The notes: generated from the sequence alone by a model not told the origin. Counted from the stretch's first letter, positions 8,217 through 16,456 are shown. The stretch is 38,400 nucleotides of DNA from Bacteroidaceae bacterium (GCA_017940565.1 JAGAYH010000012.1:1-38400), one strand, 5' to 3'. Numbers and translations: made by a program.

Positions 8217-9485
8217 TTATCTCACGATGGTGGCTTGACGGTCCGGGCCCACGCTGACGATGGTGATGGGCACTTTGATGTAGTCTTCAATGAAACGGAT
8301 GTAATCCTTCAGGGCTTGTGGAAACTCGCTCTCCGACTTCATCTGCGTCAGGTCCTGTTGCCAGCCGGGCAGTTCCTCGTACACCGGTTCGCAGTCGGCC
8401 GTGTCGTAGGGCAGTTCTGTGGTCACCCTGCCGTTTTGGCGGTAGGCGGTGCACACCTTGATGGTGCTGAACTCGTCGAGGACGTCGCTCTTCATCATGA
8501 TGAGTTGGGTCACACCGTTCACGATGACGGCATATTTCAGTGCCACCAGGTCGAGCCAGCCGCAGCGGCGGTTGCGTCCGGTCACGGCGCCGTATTCGTG
8601 GCCTATCTCGCGGATGCGGTCGCCCGTTTCGTCAAAGAGTTCCACAGGGAATGGTCCGGCGCCGACGCGGGTGCTGTAGGCTTTGAAGATGCCGAACACG
8701 TCGCCGATGCGTGAGGGGGCCACACCGAGGCCGGTGCATACGCCGCCGCACGTGGTGTTTGACGAGCTGACGAAGGGATACGTGCCGTGGTCCAGGTCGA
8801 GCATGGTGCCCTGGGCGCCTTCGGCCAGCACCGACTTGCCTTCATCCAGATAGCGGGCCAGTTCGGTTTCGCAGCATACCAGTTGGAACTGTTTCATGTA
8901 TTCCACGCCTTCCATCCAGCGGGCCTCGTCGGCGCTGAGGTCGTAGTCTGTGAAGTCCAGGCTGTGCAGTATGCGCTCGTGGCGGGCTTTAAGGGCGGCA
9001 TATTTTTCATCGAAGCGGTCGAGGATGTCGCCCACACGCAGTCCCACCCGGGCAGCCTTGTCGCTGTAGGTGGGGCCGATGCCCTTGCCCGTGGTGCCGA
9101 TGGCATTTTTGCCTTTCAGGGTCTCGTAGGCCTTGTCCAGCAGGCGGTGGGTGGGCAGGATGAGCTGCGTCCTGAGACTGATGTGCAGGCGGCTCTTCAG
9201 GTCGTAGCCGGCGGCTTCCAGTTCCTTGGCTTCGGCCATGAACAGGTCGGGGGCCAGCACGCAGCCGTTGCCAATGATGTTTATCTTGCCTTCGTCGAAA
9301 ATGCCCGAGGGGATGGAGCGCAACACAAATTTCTTGCCGTCGAAGATGATGGTGTGTCCGGCGTTGGGGCCGCCTGCGAAGCGGGCCACCACGTCGTATT
9401 GCGGCGTGAAGTAGTCGACTACCTTTCCCTTGCCTTCGTCACCGAAGACGATGCCCAGCAGGGCATCCACTTTTCCTGGTTTCAT
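8217..9485 (-). CDS. purA: Adenylosuccinate synthetase
   Basis: PurA couples IMP and aspartate with GTP hydrolysis to make adenylosuccinate, the first committed step to AMP. The 422-residue length is normal. The N-terminus carries the P-loop-like 'GIVFGDEGKGKVVDYF' with the active-site Asp and Lys, then 'GGPNAGHTI' with the catalytic His, 'GTTGKGIGPTYSDKAAR', 'EGAQGTMLDLDHGTYPFVSS', and near the C-terminus 'RNRRCGWLDLVALKYA' and 'VGPDRQATI'. The start at 9485 (MKPGKVDALLG) is chosen because it matches the family and because the longer open frame simply runs back into the upstream Fur-family gene. The ATG overlaps that gene's TGA as ATGA, implying translational coupling. It is convergent with DUF4301. 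Confidence 0.95.
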   Translation of the reverse strand: MKPGKVDALLGIVFGDEGKGKVVDYFTPQYDVVARFAGGPNAGHTIIFDGKKFVLRSIPSGIFDEGKINIIGNGCVLAPDLFMAEAKELEAAGYDLKSRLHISLRTQLILPTHRLLDKAYETLKGKNAIGTTGKGIGPTYSDKAARVGLRVGDILDRFDEKYAALKARHERILHSLDFTDYDLSADEARWMEGVEYMKQFQLVCCETELARYLDEGKSVLAEGAQGTMLDLDHGTYPFVSSSNTTCGGVCTGLGVAPSRIGDVFGIFKAYSTRVGAGPFPVELFDETGDRIREIGHEYGAVTGRNRRCGWLDLVALKYAVIVNGVTQLIMMKSDVLDEFSTIKVCTAYRQNGRVTTELPYDTADCEPVYEELPGWQQDLTQMKSESEFPQALKDYIRFIEDYIKVPITIVSVGPDRQATIVR

Positions 9486-10030
9486 TTTTCTATGTTTCTT
9501 TTGTTTGTTTTTGACTCTTGTTTCTTGGCCTTTGTCTGGCGGTTGTGGCAGCGGGCGCACGTGCCGTATACGAACAGCGTGTAGCTCTCCGGCCTGAAGC
9601 CAGCCCGTTTGATGCGGTTGATGGCGCCCATGAGCGACTTGTCGGCAAAGCGGAACGTGTTGCCGCACTCTTTGCACACGAAGTTGTGGTGCACGTCCTG
9701 CACAAAGCACTTCTCGTAGTGCACCAGCCGCGGGTCGCCCTTCCAGTTGGCCTGGTGGCGCAAGATGAGGTGCGACTTCTCCAGCAGGTCCAATGTGTTA
9801 TACGTCGTGGCCAGGCTCAGGTGGAAGTTCATTTTGCCCACGATGTGGTTGTATATCTGATCGACGGTAAAGATGCCGTCGGTCTGGTGGACGGCGTCGA
9901 TAACGGCATAGCGCTCCGGAGTGCGCCGCATCTTGCACATGCGCAGGTAGCTCTCGAAGATGCGGTACACATCCTCCAGCAACTGGTCCTTCGGTGGCTC
10001 GGCACCGGTTTTTTCCTTTTTTTCGGCCAT
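9482..10030 (-). CDS. Fur-family transcriptional regulator
   Basis: This is a metal- or peroxide-responsive repressor of the Fur/PerR superfamily, about 182 residues. The N-terminal winged helix covers about 10-95 ('RRTPERYAVIDAVHQTDGIF', 'LSLATTYNTLDLL'). The dimerisation domain has 'DVHHNFVCKECGNTF' with the first Cys-x2-Cys zinc pair, and 'GTCARCHNRQ' with the second. The N-terminus and lysine-rich C-terminal tail are longer than in classical Fur. The sequence alone does not separate Fur, Zur and PerR. I choose the ATG at 10030 (MAEKKEK) because the frame's earlier candidate start is a TTG lying inside a TAnnTTTG promoter box. It overlaps purA by 4 nt. Confidence 0.88.
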   Translation of the reverse strand: MAEKKEKTGAEPPKDQLLEDVYRIFESYLRMCKMRRTPERYAVIDAVHQTDGIFTVDQIYNHIVGKMNFHLSLATTYNTLDLLEKSHLILRHQANWKGDPRLVHYEKCFVQDVHHNFVCKECGNTFRFADKSLMGAINRIKRAGFRPESYTLFVYGTCARCHNRQTKAKKQESKTNKRNIEK

Positions 10031-10039
10031 TCCAATCTG

Positions 10040-10047
10040 CAAAGATA
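10040..10047 (-). promoter_or_regulatory. Possible promoter -7 box for the fur-like gene
   Basis: The minus strand reads TATCTTTG 10 nt before the chosen ATG. If it is used, the transcript would begin only a few nt before the start codon. No TTG -33 element is visible. Confidence 0.4.
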
Positions 10048-10211
10048 CACTAATTCTCTGAATAATGGCCTATGAGCGACGAAGAATGAACCCTTAAAAA
10101 AGAATAATGTCCGATATCAGCTGTTTCAGCCGTCTGTGCGCTTCCAATATAGTTGCTGTAGTCATGATAGTTTCTTTTGGCAAAATGTTTTTTTATGTGT
10201 CAGAAATGTCG

Positions 10212-10219
10212 TAACTTTG
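10212..10219 (+). promoter_or_regulatory. Promoter -7 box for the thiamin riboswitch operon
   Basis: TAACTTTG matches TAnnTTTG and lies about 20 nt before the riboswitch. The -33 region is a T-rich stretch rather than a clean TTTG. The preceding 10075-10200 stretch holds no gene or element I can recognise. Confidence 0.6.
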
Positions 10220-10231
10220 CATGGTGAAAAT

Positions 10232-10306
10232 TTAGGGGTGTCCGCTCCTCTTGGGCGGGCTGAGATGAGACCCTTGGATCTGAACCGGGTAATGCCGGCG
10301 TAGAAA
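10232..10306 (+). promoter_or_regulatory. TPP (THI-element) riboswitch
   Basis: The conserved thiamin pyrophosphate aptamer core is readable in order: GGGGTG (10235-10240), a variable hairpin (TCCGC to GGGCGGG), CTGAGATGAGACCC (10260-10273), then CTGAACC-GGGTAATGCC (10280-10296) and GGCGTAG (10297-10303). The order and sequence match the THI box. It sits 25 nt upstream of the TonB-dependent receptor start. The A/T-rich stretch 10304-10320 between aptamer and ATG could act in a translation-blocking or termination switch, but no clear terminator hairpin with a T run is seen, so translational control is the more likely mode. Confidence 0.93.
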
Positions 10307-10331
10307 AAAATTTTTATAAGTTAATGTACAC

Positions 10332-12572
10332 ATGAAAAGATGGATTTTTCTGTGCAGTTGCTTTGCGGCAACTGCCCTGACGCATGCGGCAGACCCTGCC
10401 CGCGTCGACACTACGAGTATGAAACGGCTGCAGGCAGCGCAAGTCAGTTCGACACGCGCTACCAGAAAAATGCCGATGGCGTTTACCACGATGACGGGGG
10501 CCGACTTGGCTGCCGTGAATTTTGGCAAGGACATTCCTGCGCTGTTGTCGGCACAGCCGTCGGTGCTGGCTTCGAGCGATGCCGGCACGGGTATAGGCTA
10601 CAGCGGGCTGAGGGTGCGCGGCACCGATGCCACACGCGTGAATGTGACCATGGGCGGCATTCCTATTAATGATTCGGAATCGAACAATGTGTTTTGGGTG
10701 AACATGCCCGACCTGGCCTCGAGCCTGGGCAGCATCCAGTTGCAGCGCGGGGTGGGCACATCGACCAACGGAGCGGGTGCCTTCGGTGCCACGGTGAATA
10801 TGGAGGCGCAGCCCATCAGCAGTAAGCCCTACCTGCAGTTGGACGCCTCTGGCGGCAGCTACGGCACACACAAGGAGAGTCTCAGCTTCGGCACCGGTCT
10901 GCTGAAGAACCACTGGGGGCTCAGCGGACGGCTGTCGAACATTGGCAGCGACGGCTATATCGACCGTGCCAGCGCAAAACTCAATTCCTACTTCCTGCAG
11001 GGCGGCTATTTCGGCGATGGCACAGTGGTGAAGTTCATTACCTTCAACGGTACGGAGGAAACTTATCACGCCTGGGACTATGCCACGAAAGCCGACATGG
11101 CTGAAAAGGGCCGTACCTACAATCCCTGCGGCAAATATAAGGACGACCAGGGAAACACGGCCTACTACCGCAACCAGACGGACAACTATCACCAGCAGCA
11201 CTATCAACTGCTCTGGAACCAGCGCCTCACTGGCCAGTTTGACCTGAATGTGGCGCTCCATTATACCCGCGGCGACGGCTACTATGAGCAGTATAAAAAA
11301 GACCAGGCCCTCTTCAAATATATTCTCTCGCCCCTGAAAAGCGATACGAGTGACCTGGTGCGGCAGAAAAAACTGGCCAACGATTTCTACGGCACCGTAT
11401 TCTCCTTGAACTACAAGGGCAATCGCCTGCAGTCAACCCTTGGTGGCGGCTGGAACCTCTACGACGGCGACCACATCGGCAAAGTCATCTGGGTGCGCCA
11501 ACCTGTGGGGAAGATAAACCCCGACCATACCTATTACGATAACAATGCGAAGAAGCAAGACTTCAATATCTATGGCAAGACCATCTACGACATCTGGCGC
11601 GGCCTGAGTGGTTTCGCCGACCTGCAGTATCGCTACGTGGGTTACAAGATGCGAGGTCCCAATGACCAGTACAATAAGATGGAACAGCAGGTTTACGACC
11701 TGTCCACACACTTCCACTTCTTCAATCCCAAAGTCGGACTCAACTGGGTTATCAATCCCAACCACACGGTCTATGCCTCGGTGGCCCTGGCGGGCAAAGA
11801 ACCTACCCGCAATGATTACGAGGACAACCCTGTGAACCGCCCCAAAGCCGAGCATCTGACCGACTACGAACTGGGCTACCGCTACGCTTCACCGACCTTT
11901 GCCGCCGAGGCTAACCTCTATTATATGGACTACAAGGACCAGTTTGTGCTGACAGGTGAACAGAATGCCATCGGCGAGATGGTGGCCCGCAACGTGGGCG
12001 ACAGTTATCGCCGCGGTGTAGAAGTGGCTGCCGCATGGAAACCGGTGAACGTGTTTGAGTGGGATGCCAACTTGACCTGGAGCCACAACCGCTCGAAGAA
12101 TCTGAAATTCTGGCTCGACGACACGGAAGAATACTACACCGTGAAGAGCGCTCCGTTGACGTTCTCCCCGAGCATCATGGTCAACAATATTTTCAAGGCC
12201 AACTGGAAGGGCTTCACCGCTTCGCTTCATACACAGTATGTGGGTCACCAATACATGACTACGACCGGCCTGCGTTCTTACGAGGAATTTGGCGAAGACG
12301 TAAGTCTCATGCTCGATGCTTTCTGCGTGAGCAATCTGGATTTTTCCTACAAGTTCGAGAAGTTGCGCTTTGCCAAAGAACTCACTCTGGGCGTTTCGGT
12401 TTACAATCTGTTCGGCGAAAAGTATGAGAGTTTCGGTGCTGCCTATACGGCTCTCAAGAGCGATGGCAAGGGAGGTATGAAAGGTTATCAGGACAGTTGG
12501 TGGAGCAGTTATTCGGTCTATTCGGCCCAAGCTCCCGCCCACTTCCTGGTGCACATGAGTATCAGTTTCTAA
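10332..12572 (+). CDS. TonB-dependent outer-membrane receptor, probable thiamin transporter
   Basis: This 746-residue outer-membrane beta-barrel uses TonB energy for import. A signal peptide covers residues 1-20 (MKRWIFLCSCFAATALTHA). A plug domain follows from about 45 to 170 ('IPALLSAQPSVLASSDAGTG', 'GLRVRGTDATRVNVTMGGIP', 'IQLQRGVGTSTNGAGAFGAT'). The rest is a barrel, ending with the aromatic terminal residue 'VHMSISF'. There is no N-terminal carboxypeptidase-regulatory domain and no SusD partner, so it is not a polysaccharide-utilisation SusC. The TPP riboswitch directly upstream and the PnuT-like permease 13 nt downstream identify thiamin or a phosphorylated or related form as the likely substrate; thiamin-regulated receptors of this kind are known from comparative work on Bacteroidetes. 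Confidence 0.88.
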   Translation: MKRWIFLCSCFAATALTHAADPARVDTTSMKRLQAAQVSSTRATRKMPMAFTTMTGADLAAVNFGKDIPALLSAQPSVLASSDAGTGIGYSGLRVRGTDATRVNVTMGGIPINDSESNNVFWVNMPDLASSLGSIQLQRGVGTSTNGAGAFGATVNMEAQPISSKPYLQLDASGGSYGTHKESLSFGTGLLKNHWGLSGRLSNIGSDGYIDRASAKLNSYFLQGGYFGDGTVVKFITFNGTEETYHAWDYATKADMAEKGRTYNPCGKYKDDQGNTAYYRNQTDNYHQQHYQLLWNQRLTGQFDLNVALHYTRGDGYYEQYKKDQALFKYILSPLKSDTSDLVRQKKLANDFYGTVFSLNYKGNRLQSTLGGGWNLYDGDHIGKVIWVRQPVGKINPDHTYYDNNAKKQDFNIYGKTIYDIWRGLSGFADLQYRYVGYKMRGPNDQYNKMEQQVYDLSTHFHFFNPKVGLNWVINPNHTVYASVALAGKEPTRNDYEDNPVNRPKAEHLTDYELGYRYASPTFAAEANLYYMDYKDQFVLTGEQNAIGEMVARNVGDSYRRGVEVAAAWKPVNVFEWDANLTWSHNRSKNLKFWLDDTEEYYTVKSAPLTFSPSIMVNNIFKANWKGFTASLHTQYVGHQYMTTTGLRSYEEFGEDVSLMLDAFCVSNLDFSYKFEKLRFAKELTLGVSVYNLFGEKYESFGAAYTALKSDGKGGMKGYQDSWWSSYSVYSAQAPAHFLVHMSISF

Positions 12573-12585
12573 ACGGCAGCCGATA

Positions 12586-13182
12586 ATGTTGGACTTTCTT
12601 TCTGCCCACGGGCTTGACCTGTTTACCACGCTGCTTGGCCTGCTCTACCTGGTGCTGGAATACCGCGCCCACATAGCCCTGTGGATTGTGGGCATCGTGA
12701 TGCCGGCGCTTGACGTGTGGCTCTACTGGTCGCACGGGCTCTACGGCGATGCGGGTATGGCCGTGTACTATACGCTGGCAGCCCTCTACGGCTACCTGAT
12801 ATGGAAATTTGGCCGGCGGAGTGCCGGCGGTGAGCGGCGTGATGTTGTCATCTCCCATTTCCCCCTGCGGCAGTTGCCGGCTACATTGTGCGTCTTCTTT
12901 GCTGTATGGGGTATGACCTATTACGTGTTGTCACACTTCACCAATTCCACTATCCCCCTCACCGATGCCTTTACCAATGCTCTGAGCATCGTGGCACTGT
13001 GGATGCTTTCGCGAAAGTATGTGGAGCAATGGTGGGCTTGGGCCGTCGTTGACGTGGTGAGCACTTATCTCTATGTAACCAAGGGCGTGCCCTTCAAGGC
13101 GTTGCTTTACGGTCTCTACACCGTTATTGCCGTGCTGGGTTATCTGAAGTGGCGGCGTATGATGAAAACAATAGAGGCATGA
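12586..13182 (+). CDS. pnuT: PnuC/PnuT-family inner-membrane transporter, probable thiamin uptake
   Basis: This 198-residue integral membrane protein has about seven hydrophobic segments, as expected for the PnuC family (SWEET-like fold). Family signs are the N-terminal 'LGLLYLVLEYRAHIALWIVG', a 'LYGYLIWKFGRR' loop, 'ALWMLSRKYVEQWWAWAVVD' and the C-terminal 'YGLYTVIAVLGYLKWRR'. PnuC proteins carry nicotinamide riboside; the riboswitch-controlled branch in Bacteroidetes, called PnuT, is assigned to thiamin. Here the TPP riboswitch context supports the thiamin assignment. It starts 13 nt after the receptor gene, and its TGA overlaps the ATG of the next gene (ATGA at 13179-13182), so the three genes form one coupled operon. 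Confidence 0.85.
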   Translation: MLDFLSAHGLDLFTTLLGLLYLVLEYRAHIALWIVGIVMPALDVWLYWSHGLYGDAGMAVYYTLAALYGYLIWKFGRRSAGGERRDVVISHFPLRQLPATLCVFFAVWGMTYYVLSHFTNSTIPLTDAFTNALSIVALWMLSRKYVEQWWAWAVVDVVSTYLYVTKGVPFKALLYGLYTVIAVLGYLKWRRMMKTIEA

Positions 13183-13805
13183 ACCTGCGGAAAATAACTC
13201 TAATGAAAGTCACTGTCGTGGTCTTTCTCGGCCTGGTGGCTTTTTACTTTGCTCCTGTGGGGGTACCTCACAAGATCGCTTTTCCAGTGGCTGTCTTAGC
13301 TGTGGGGTCGCTGTGGTTGCGACAGCCGTTGTTGGCCTTGGCGTTCCTGCTGTCTGCTCTGGGCGATTTGGCTGGCTCCTGTCACAATTTTATATTCCAG
13401 ATGGGGGCTTTCGCCGTGGCTCATGTGGCCTTTGTCGTTTGTTTCGCCTGCGAGTTGCTGAAAAAGCAAGCAAGGGTGTCGAGCGGTCGTCTTGTGGGAG
13501 TCAGTGTGCTCTGTAGTTTGCTTTGTACCGTAGCCTTCGTCTTTGTCGTTCCCGAAGTATCCTCCGGTCTGGTCTGGGGCGTGGGCGTCTATGTGGTGCT
13601 CATCCTGACGATGCTTTGGACGGCAGCAGTTCAGGGTAACGTCTGGCTCACGCTTGGGGCGCTGCTCTTTGTTTTTTCCGATTTCGTTTTGGCCTGGAAC
13701 AAGTTTGTCAGCCCCGTCCGTCAGGCATGGCTGCTCATCATGATTCCCTACTATGCAGCTCAGCTATTCCTTTTTGTAGGGTTTATGAGGAAACGGATTG
13801 TTTAG
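13179..13805 (+). CDS. YhhN-family (lysoplasmalogenase-like) membrane protein
   Basis: This 208-residue polytopic membrane protein has about seven or eight hydrophobic helices and looks like the YhhN/TMEM86 family. The best signature is near the C-terminus: 'LGALLFVFSDFVLAWNKFVS', then 'MIPYYAAQLFLFVG', with a matching 'LSALGDLAG' in the second helix pair. Eukaryotic members hydrolyse the vinyl-ether bond of lysoplasmalogen; bacterial functions are mostly unproven. I start it at 13179 (MNLRKIT) because this ATG overlaps the pnuT stop; the frame extends upstream inside pnuT without need. Its place under a TPP riboswitch is unusual, because the third gene of such operons is usually concerned with thiamin itself. 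Confidence 0.75.
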   Translation: MNLRKITLMKVTVVVFLGLVAFYFAPVGVPHKIAFPVAVLAVGSLWLRQPLLALAFLLSALGDLAGSCHNFIFQMGAFAVAHVAFVVCFACELLKKQARVSSGRLVGVSVLCSLLCTVAFVFVVPEVSSGLVWGVGVYVVLILTMLWTAAVQGNVWLTLGALLFVFSDFVLAWNKFVSPVRQAWLLIMIPYYAAQLFLFVGFMRKRIV

Positions 13806-13812
13806 GGAAACC

Positions 13813-13875
13813 GAAGTGGGACTTGAAACGTCAAAGGCGGCGCCTCAAAAATTCGAGGCGCCGCCTTTGATATGT
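13813..13875. repeat. 21-bp repeat array, locus 1 (3 units)
   Basis: Three consecutive 21-nt units begin at 13813, 13834 and 13855. Their 12-nt cores are GAAGTGGGACTT, AAGGCGGCGCCT and GAGGCGCCGCCT, followed by 9-nt spacers. Units 2 and 3 form a perfect 16-bp inverted repeat (TCAAAGGCGGCGCCTC at 13831-13846 with its complement at 13855-13870). The array fills the gap between the convergent yhhN-like and wzc-like genes and is the only terminator-like structure there. Confidence 0.85.
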
Positions 13876-13899
13876 ATGACATGTCACTGACTTTACTCT

Positions 13900-16287
13900 C
13901 TACTCTTTACTCTTTTGGAGCCATTGGCGCAGTTTCTGCAATAGTGCCGATTGGTTCAGGGTCTGGTTTCCGCTGTTTTCGTAGTCCGTATAGTCGGCCT
14001 TCACACCATTGATGACATAGTTCATACGTGGGAACTTGCCTTCTTGGGCTATGCGGTCAAGATTGGGCAGCAGCATACGGTTTTCCACGCCGATGCGGAC
14101 AACGTAGAGCGTGAGGTCGCTCTGGTGCGCCAGCGTCTGAGCATCGGCCACGGCAAAGGCGGGGGTGGTGTCAATGAAGATGTAGTCGTAGCGTGGCCTT
14201 ACGTAGGCGAGCAACGCTTTCAGTGTGGGTCGCATGAGCAGTTCGGCGGGGTTGGGCGGCACGCTGCCTCCGGGAATGAAGTCCACACCGTTGGTCAGGC
14301 CGTCTTTCATGATGATTTCGTCCGGCCCGATGCCGCCCTGCAGGTAATTGGTCAGGCCGGTACTCTCTTTCGTGCCTATGGCAAGGTGGCTCTGTGTGAG
14401 TTTACGTATGTCGGCGTCGATGAGCAGCACGCGTTTTCCGGTGAGGGCGCAGGTGGCAGCAAGGTTACGCGAGACGAACGACTTGCCCTGGCCGGGCGTC
14501 GAAGACGTGATGAGCATCACGTGGCCGTGACCGCGCACGAACTCCAGGTTCTGTCGCAGCATGCGGAACGCCTCGAGCATCACGTTGTCGGCACCTGAAG
14601 AACTGATGATGAGCTCCTGGCGTGTTTCGCTGCGTTGGGGTATTTCGCCAAGAATGGGCAGGCGCGAGTAGCGTTCCACCTCTTCACGGTTGTGGAGCAC
14701 CCAGTCGGCACGCGACAGGAATTTGAGTATCAGGGCGGGGATGCCCAGTCCGAGCAACAGGGCGAGTGTGTACCAACGTTTCTTGGGGCCGATGGGCGCG
14801 CTGTTCTGGGGCTGGGTGGTTTCGACCACACGCATGTTTTGCACACTGATGGCCAATTGCATGTTCACTTCTTCACGCACATTGAGCTGATACATGTACA
14901 GGTCGTCCAATACGCGCTGCTGACGTTGCAGGTCCACGTAGCGTGCGGTGCCTTCGGGTCTCACCTCCATGAGTTGGCGCAGGCGTTCGTATTCGTGCTT
15001 GACCGAAGCTATCTGGGTCTGAAGCGAGGCCACCAGATTGTTCACTGACATCTCGATGGCCTTGCGCCGTGAGCTGAGGCCTTTCTCCATGGTCTGGAGT
15101 ATGGACGAGGCGCCGGCTTCGGGCGTATAGAGCCGCAGATACTCTGTCATCAGTGTGTTGTAGGCGTTGATGGAGAGCATCATGTTCTGGTCCATGCCGT
15201 CGTGCATGGGCAGAAGGGCATTGGGGTTTTCCGAATGGTTGGTGAGATAGGCCTTCAGATTGTTCACGATGGCCAACTTCGTTTCCAGTTCGTGGCGTTG
15301 CTGCTCGGCCGCTGTGCTTTGGCTCAGGTAGTGGCGCATATTGTCTTCGTAGGCCATGACCTGGTTGTTCTTGCGGAACTCGGCCATGGCCAGTTGTATG
15401 AACCTCAACTTGGCTCCCAACGTGTCGAGACGCTCGTTGACGAAACGCGACATCTGGTTGGCCTGAATGTTTTTGTATTCGAGCACATCGGCGCGGAACA
15501 CGTGTATCAGCACATCGCGGATGGCTGCGGCGCGGTAGGGATTGTCGTCGGTCACGGTCACCTGTAGCAGGTCGGCCTTGTCATCCTGTATCTTGGCCGT
15601 GGTGTGGCGGAAAAAGTGCATCACAGCCTGTTCCCTCGTCATGCGTTCCACATGGATGCGCTGCCCCACGAAATTCTGGTCGTAGTCGGCATGGGCGATG
15701 GTGATTTCACCGTAAGGCGTGAAAAAGGGCTTGTCCATATCCACCAGCGGCTGCACGTCTTCCGGCTTGCCGTCAATCTCGAAATTGTAGATTTCTACCT
15801 TCCCGTTTTTTGTCAGTTCGGCATCGAAGGTGAGGGGCAGGTCCAGTCCGTCGCGAATCTTCACGGTGAAGGGGCGGTGCTCCCACAACGTCTGCGGCTG
15901 CAGTCCCCGCCGTATGCGGTAGGCCGTTCTCAGGTCCAGGCTGTCCACCACGCGCGAAAGGAGTCTTCTCGACTGAATGATCATCTGGTTGTCGAGCAGG
16001 TTGCCGTTTCCCTTCTCGGCGTTATAGTTCTGCAAGGCATCGAGGGCATCGCTGCCGGCAGAGCCCGTGATGGTGATGCCGGTAGAGGCGTCCACCCGCG
16101 ACAGCAGGGTGGCCGACTGCTGGTATTCGGGTTGCTTCACCTTGAAGCTGAACCACACCACAAACAAGGCCACAGCCAAGCCCAGCGCCAGCCAGTACCA
16201 GTGGCGCAGCACGTAGCGCACGTCTTCTCGCTGTAAAAACAAGAAGACGCCCGATAAGTTCTTGCGGTCTTGAAACTGAAAGTTCAT
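13900..16287 (-). CDS. Wzc-like polysaccharide co-polymerase / tyrosine autokinase
   Basis: This 795-residue inner-membrane protein joins a Wzz/GumC-like chain-length domain to a BY-kinase domain, as in Wzc. Membrane helix 1 is at about 28-46 ('YWYWLALGLAVALFVVWFSF'). A long periplasmic coiled-coil region with Gln- and Arg-rich helices reaches about 490, and helix 2 is near 500-520 ('LALLLGLGIPALI'). The cytoplasmic kinase follows: Walker A 'SSTPGQGKSFVSRN' near 595, A' motif 'VLLIDADIRK', Walker B 'YDYIFIDTTPAF' near 700. The C-terminal tail has only a small Tyr pair ('DYTDYENSG') instead of the usual tyrosine cluster, so autophosphorylation may be limited. No wza export gene or glycosyltransferase cluster lies beside it, so it is an orphan here. 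It has its own promoter and a structured leader. Confidence 0.9.
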   Translation of the reverse strand: MNFQFQDRKNLSGVFLFLQREDVRYVLRHWYWLALGLAVALFVVWFSFKVKQPEYQQSATLLSRVDASTGITITGSAGSDALDALQNYNAEKGNGNLLDNQMIIQSRRLLSRVVDSLDLRTAYRIRRGLQPQTLWEHRPFTVKIRDGLDLPLTFDAELTKNGKVEIYNFEIDGKPEDVQPLVDMDKPFFTPYGEITIAHADYDQNFVGQRIHVERMTREQAVMHFFRHTTAKIQDDKADLLQVTVTDDNPYRAAAIRDVLIHVFRADVLEYKNIQANQMSRFVNERLDTLGAKLRFIQLAMAEFRKNNQVMAYEDNMRHYLSQSTAAEQQRHELETKLAIVNNLKAYLTNHSENPNALLPMHDGMDQNMMLSINAYNTLMTEYLRLYTPEAGASSILQTMEKGLSSRRKAIEMSVNNLVASLQTQIASVKHEYERLRQLMEVRPEGTARYVDLQRQQRVLDDLYMYQLNVREEVNMQLAISVQNMRVVETTQPQNSAPIGPKKRWYTLALLLGLGIPALILKFLSRADWVLHNREEVERYSRLPILGEIPQRSETRQELIISSSGADNVMLEAFRMLRQNLEFVRGHGHVMLITSSTPGQGKSFVSRNLAATCALTGKRVLLIDADIRKLTQSHLAIGTKESTGLTNYLQGGIGPDEIIMKDGLTNGVDFIPGGSVPPNPAELLMRPTLKALLAYVRPRYDYIFIDTTPAFAVADAQTLAHQSDLTLYVVRIGVENRMLLPNLDRIAQEGKFPRMNYVINGVKADYTDYENSGNQTLNQSALLQKLRQWLQKSKE

Positions 16288-16302
16288 CCTTTAGCGCTGT
16301 AG

Positions 16303-16341
16303 GGTGTGGTCCACACCAAACCGACCGGCTTATGGGCCGGT
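16303..16341 (-). promoter_or_regulatory. Two hairpins in the leader of the wzc-like gene
   Basis: GGTGTGG (16303-16309) and CCACACC (16311-16317) form a near-continuous palindrome, and ACCGGC (16324-16329) pairs with GCCGGT (16336-16341). Both lie between the -7 box and the start codon, in a leader of about 60 nt. They could be mRNA-stabilising or regulatory hairpins, and neither is followed by a T run. Confidence 0.5.
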
Positions 16342-16350
16342 AATTCCATA

Positions 16351-16358
16351 CAAAAGTA
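16351..16358 (-). promoter_or_regulatory. Promoter -7 box for the wzc-like gene
   Basis: The minus strand reads TACTTTTG (TAnnTTTG), 63 nt before the ATG. No clear -33 TTG is seen. The rest of the 336-nt gap up to hsp20 holds the repeat array and the hsp20 terminator described separately. Confidence 0.5.
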
Positions 16359-16456
16359 GCGAAATTTTCTTACTCTTCTGTTTTTTCAGAAAAAAACTTG
16401 CATAAACAAGCCTTTTTGGCTTGTACCCAACGGTTGTGGCGGCAAATGTGGCATGT

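Noticed and set aside
9486..9710. 75-codon N-terminal extension of purA
   Set aside because: It is read in another frame within the Fur-family gene, and the family start MKPGKVDALLG at 9485 overlaps the regulator's stop codon.
13179..13805. Third thiamin gene as thiamin kinase or pyrophosphokinase
   Set aside because: The protein is entirely hydrophobic, with YhhN-type motifs and no kinase motifs.
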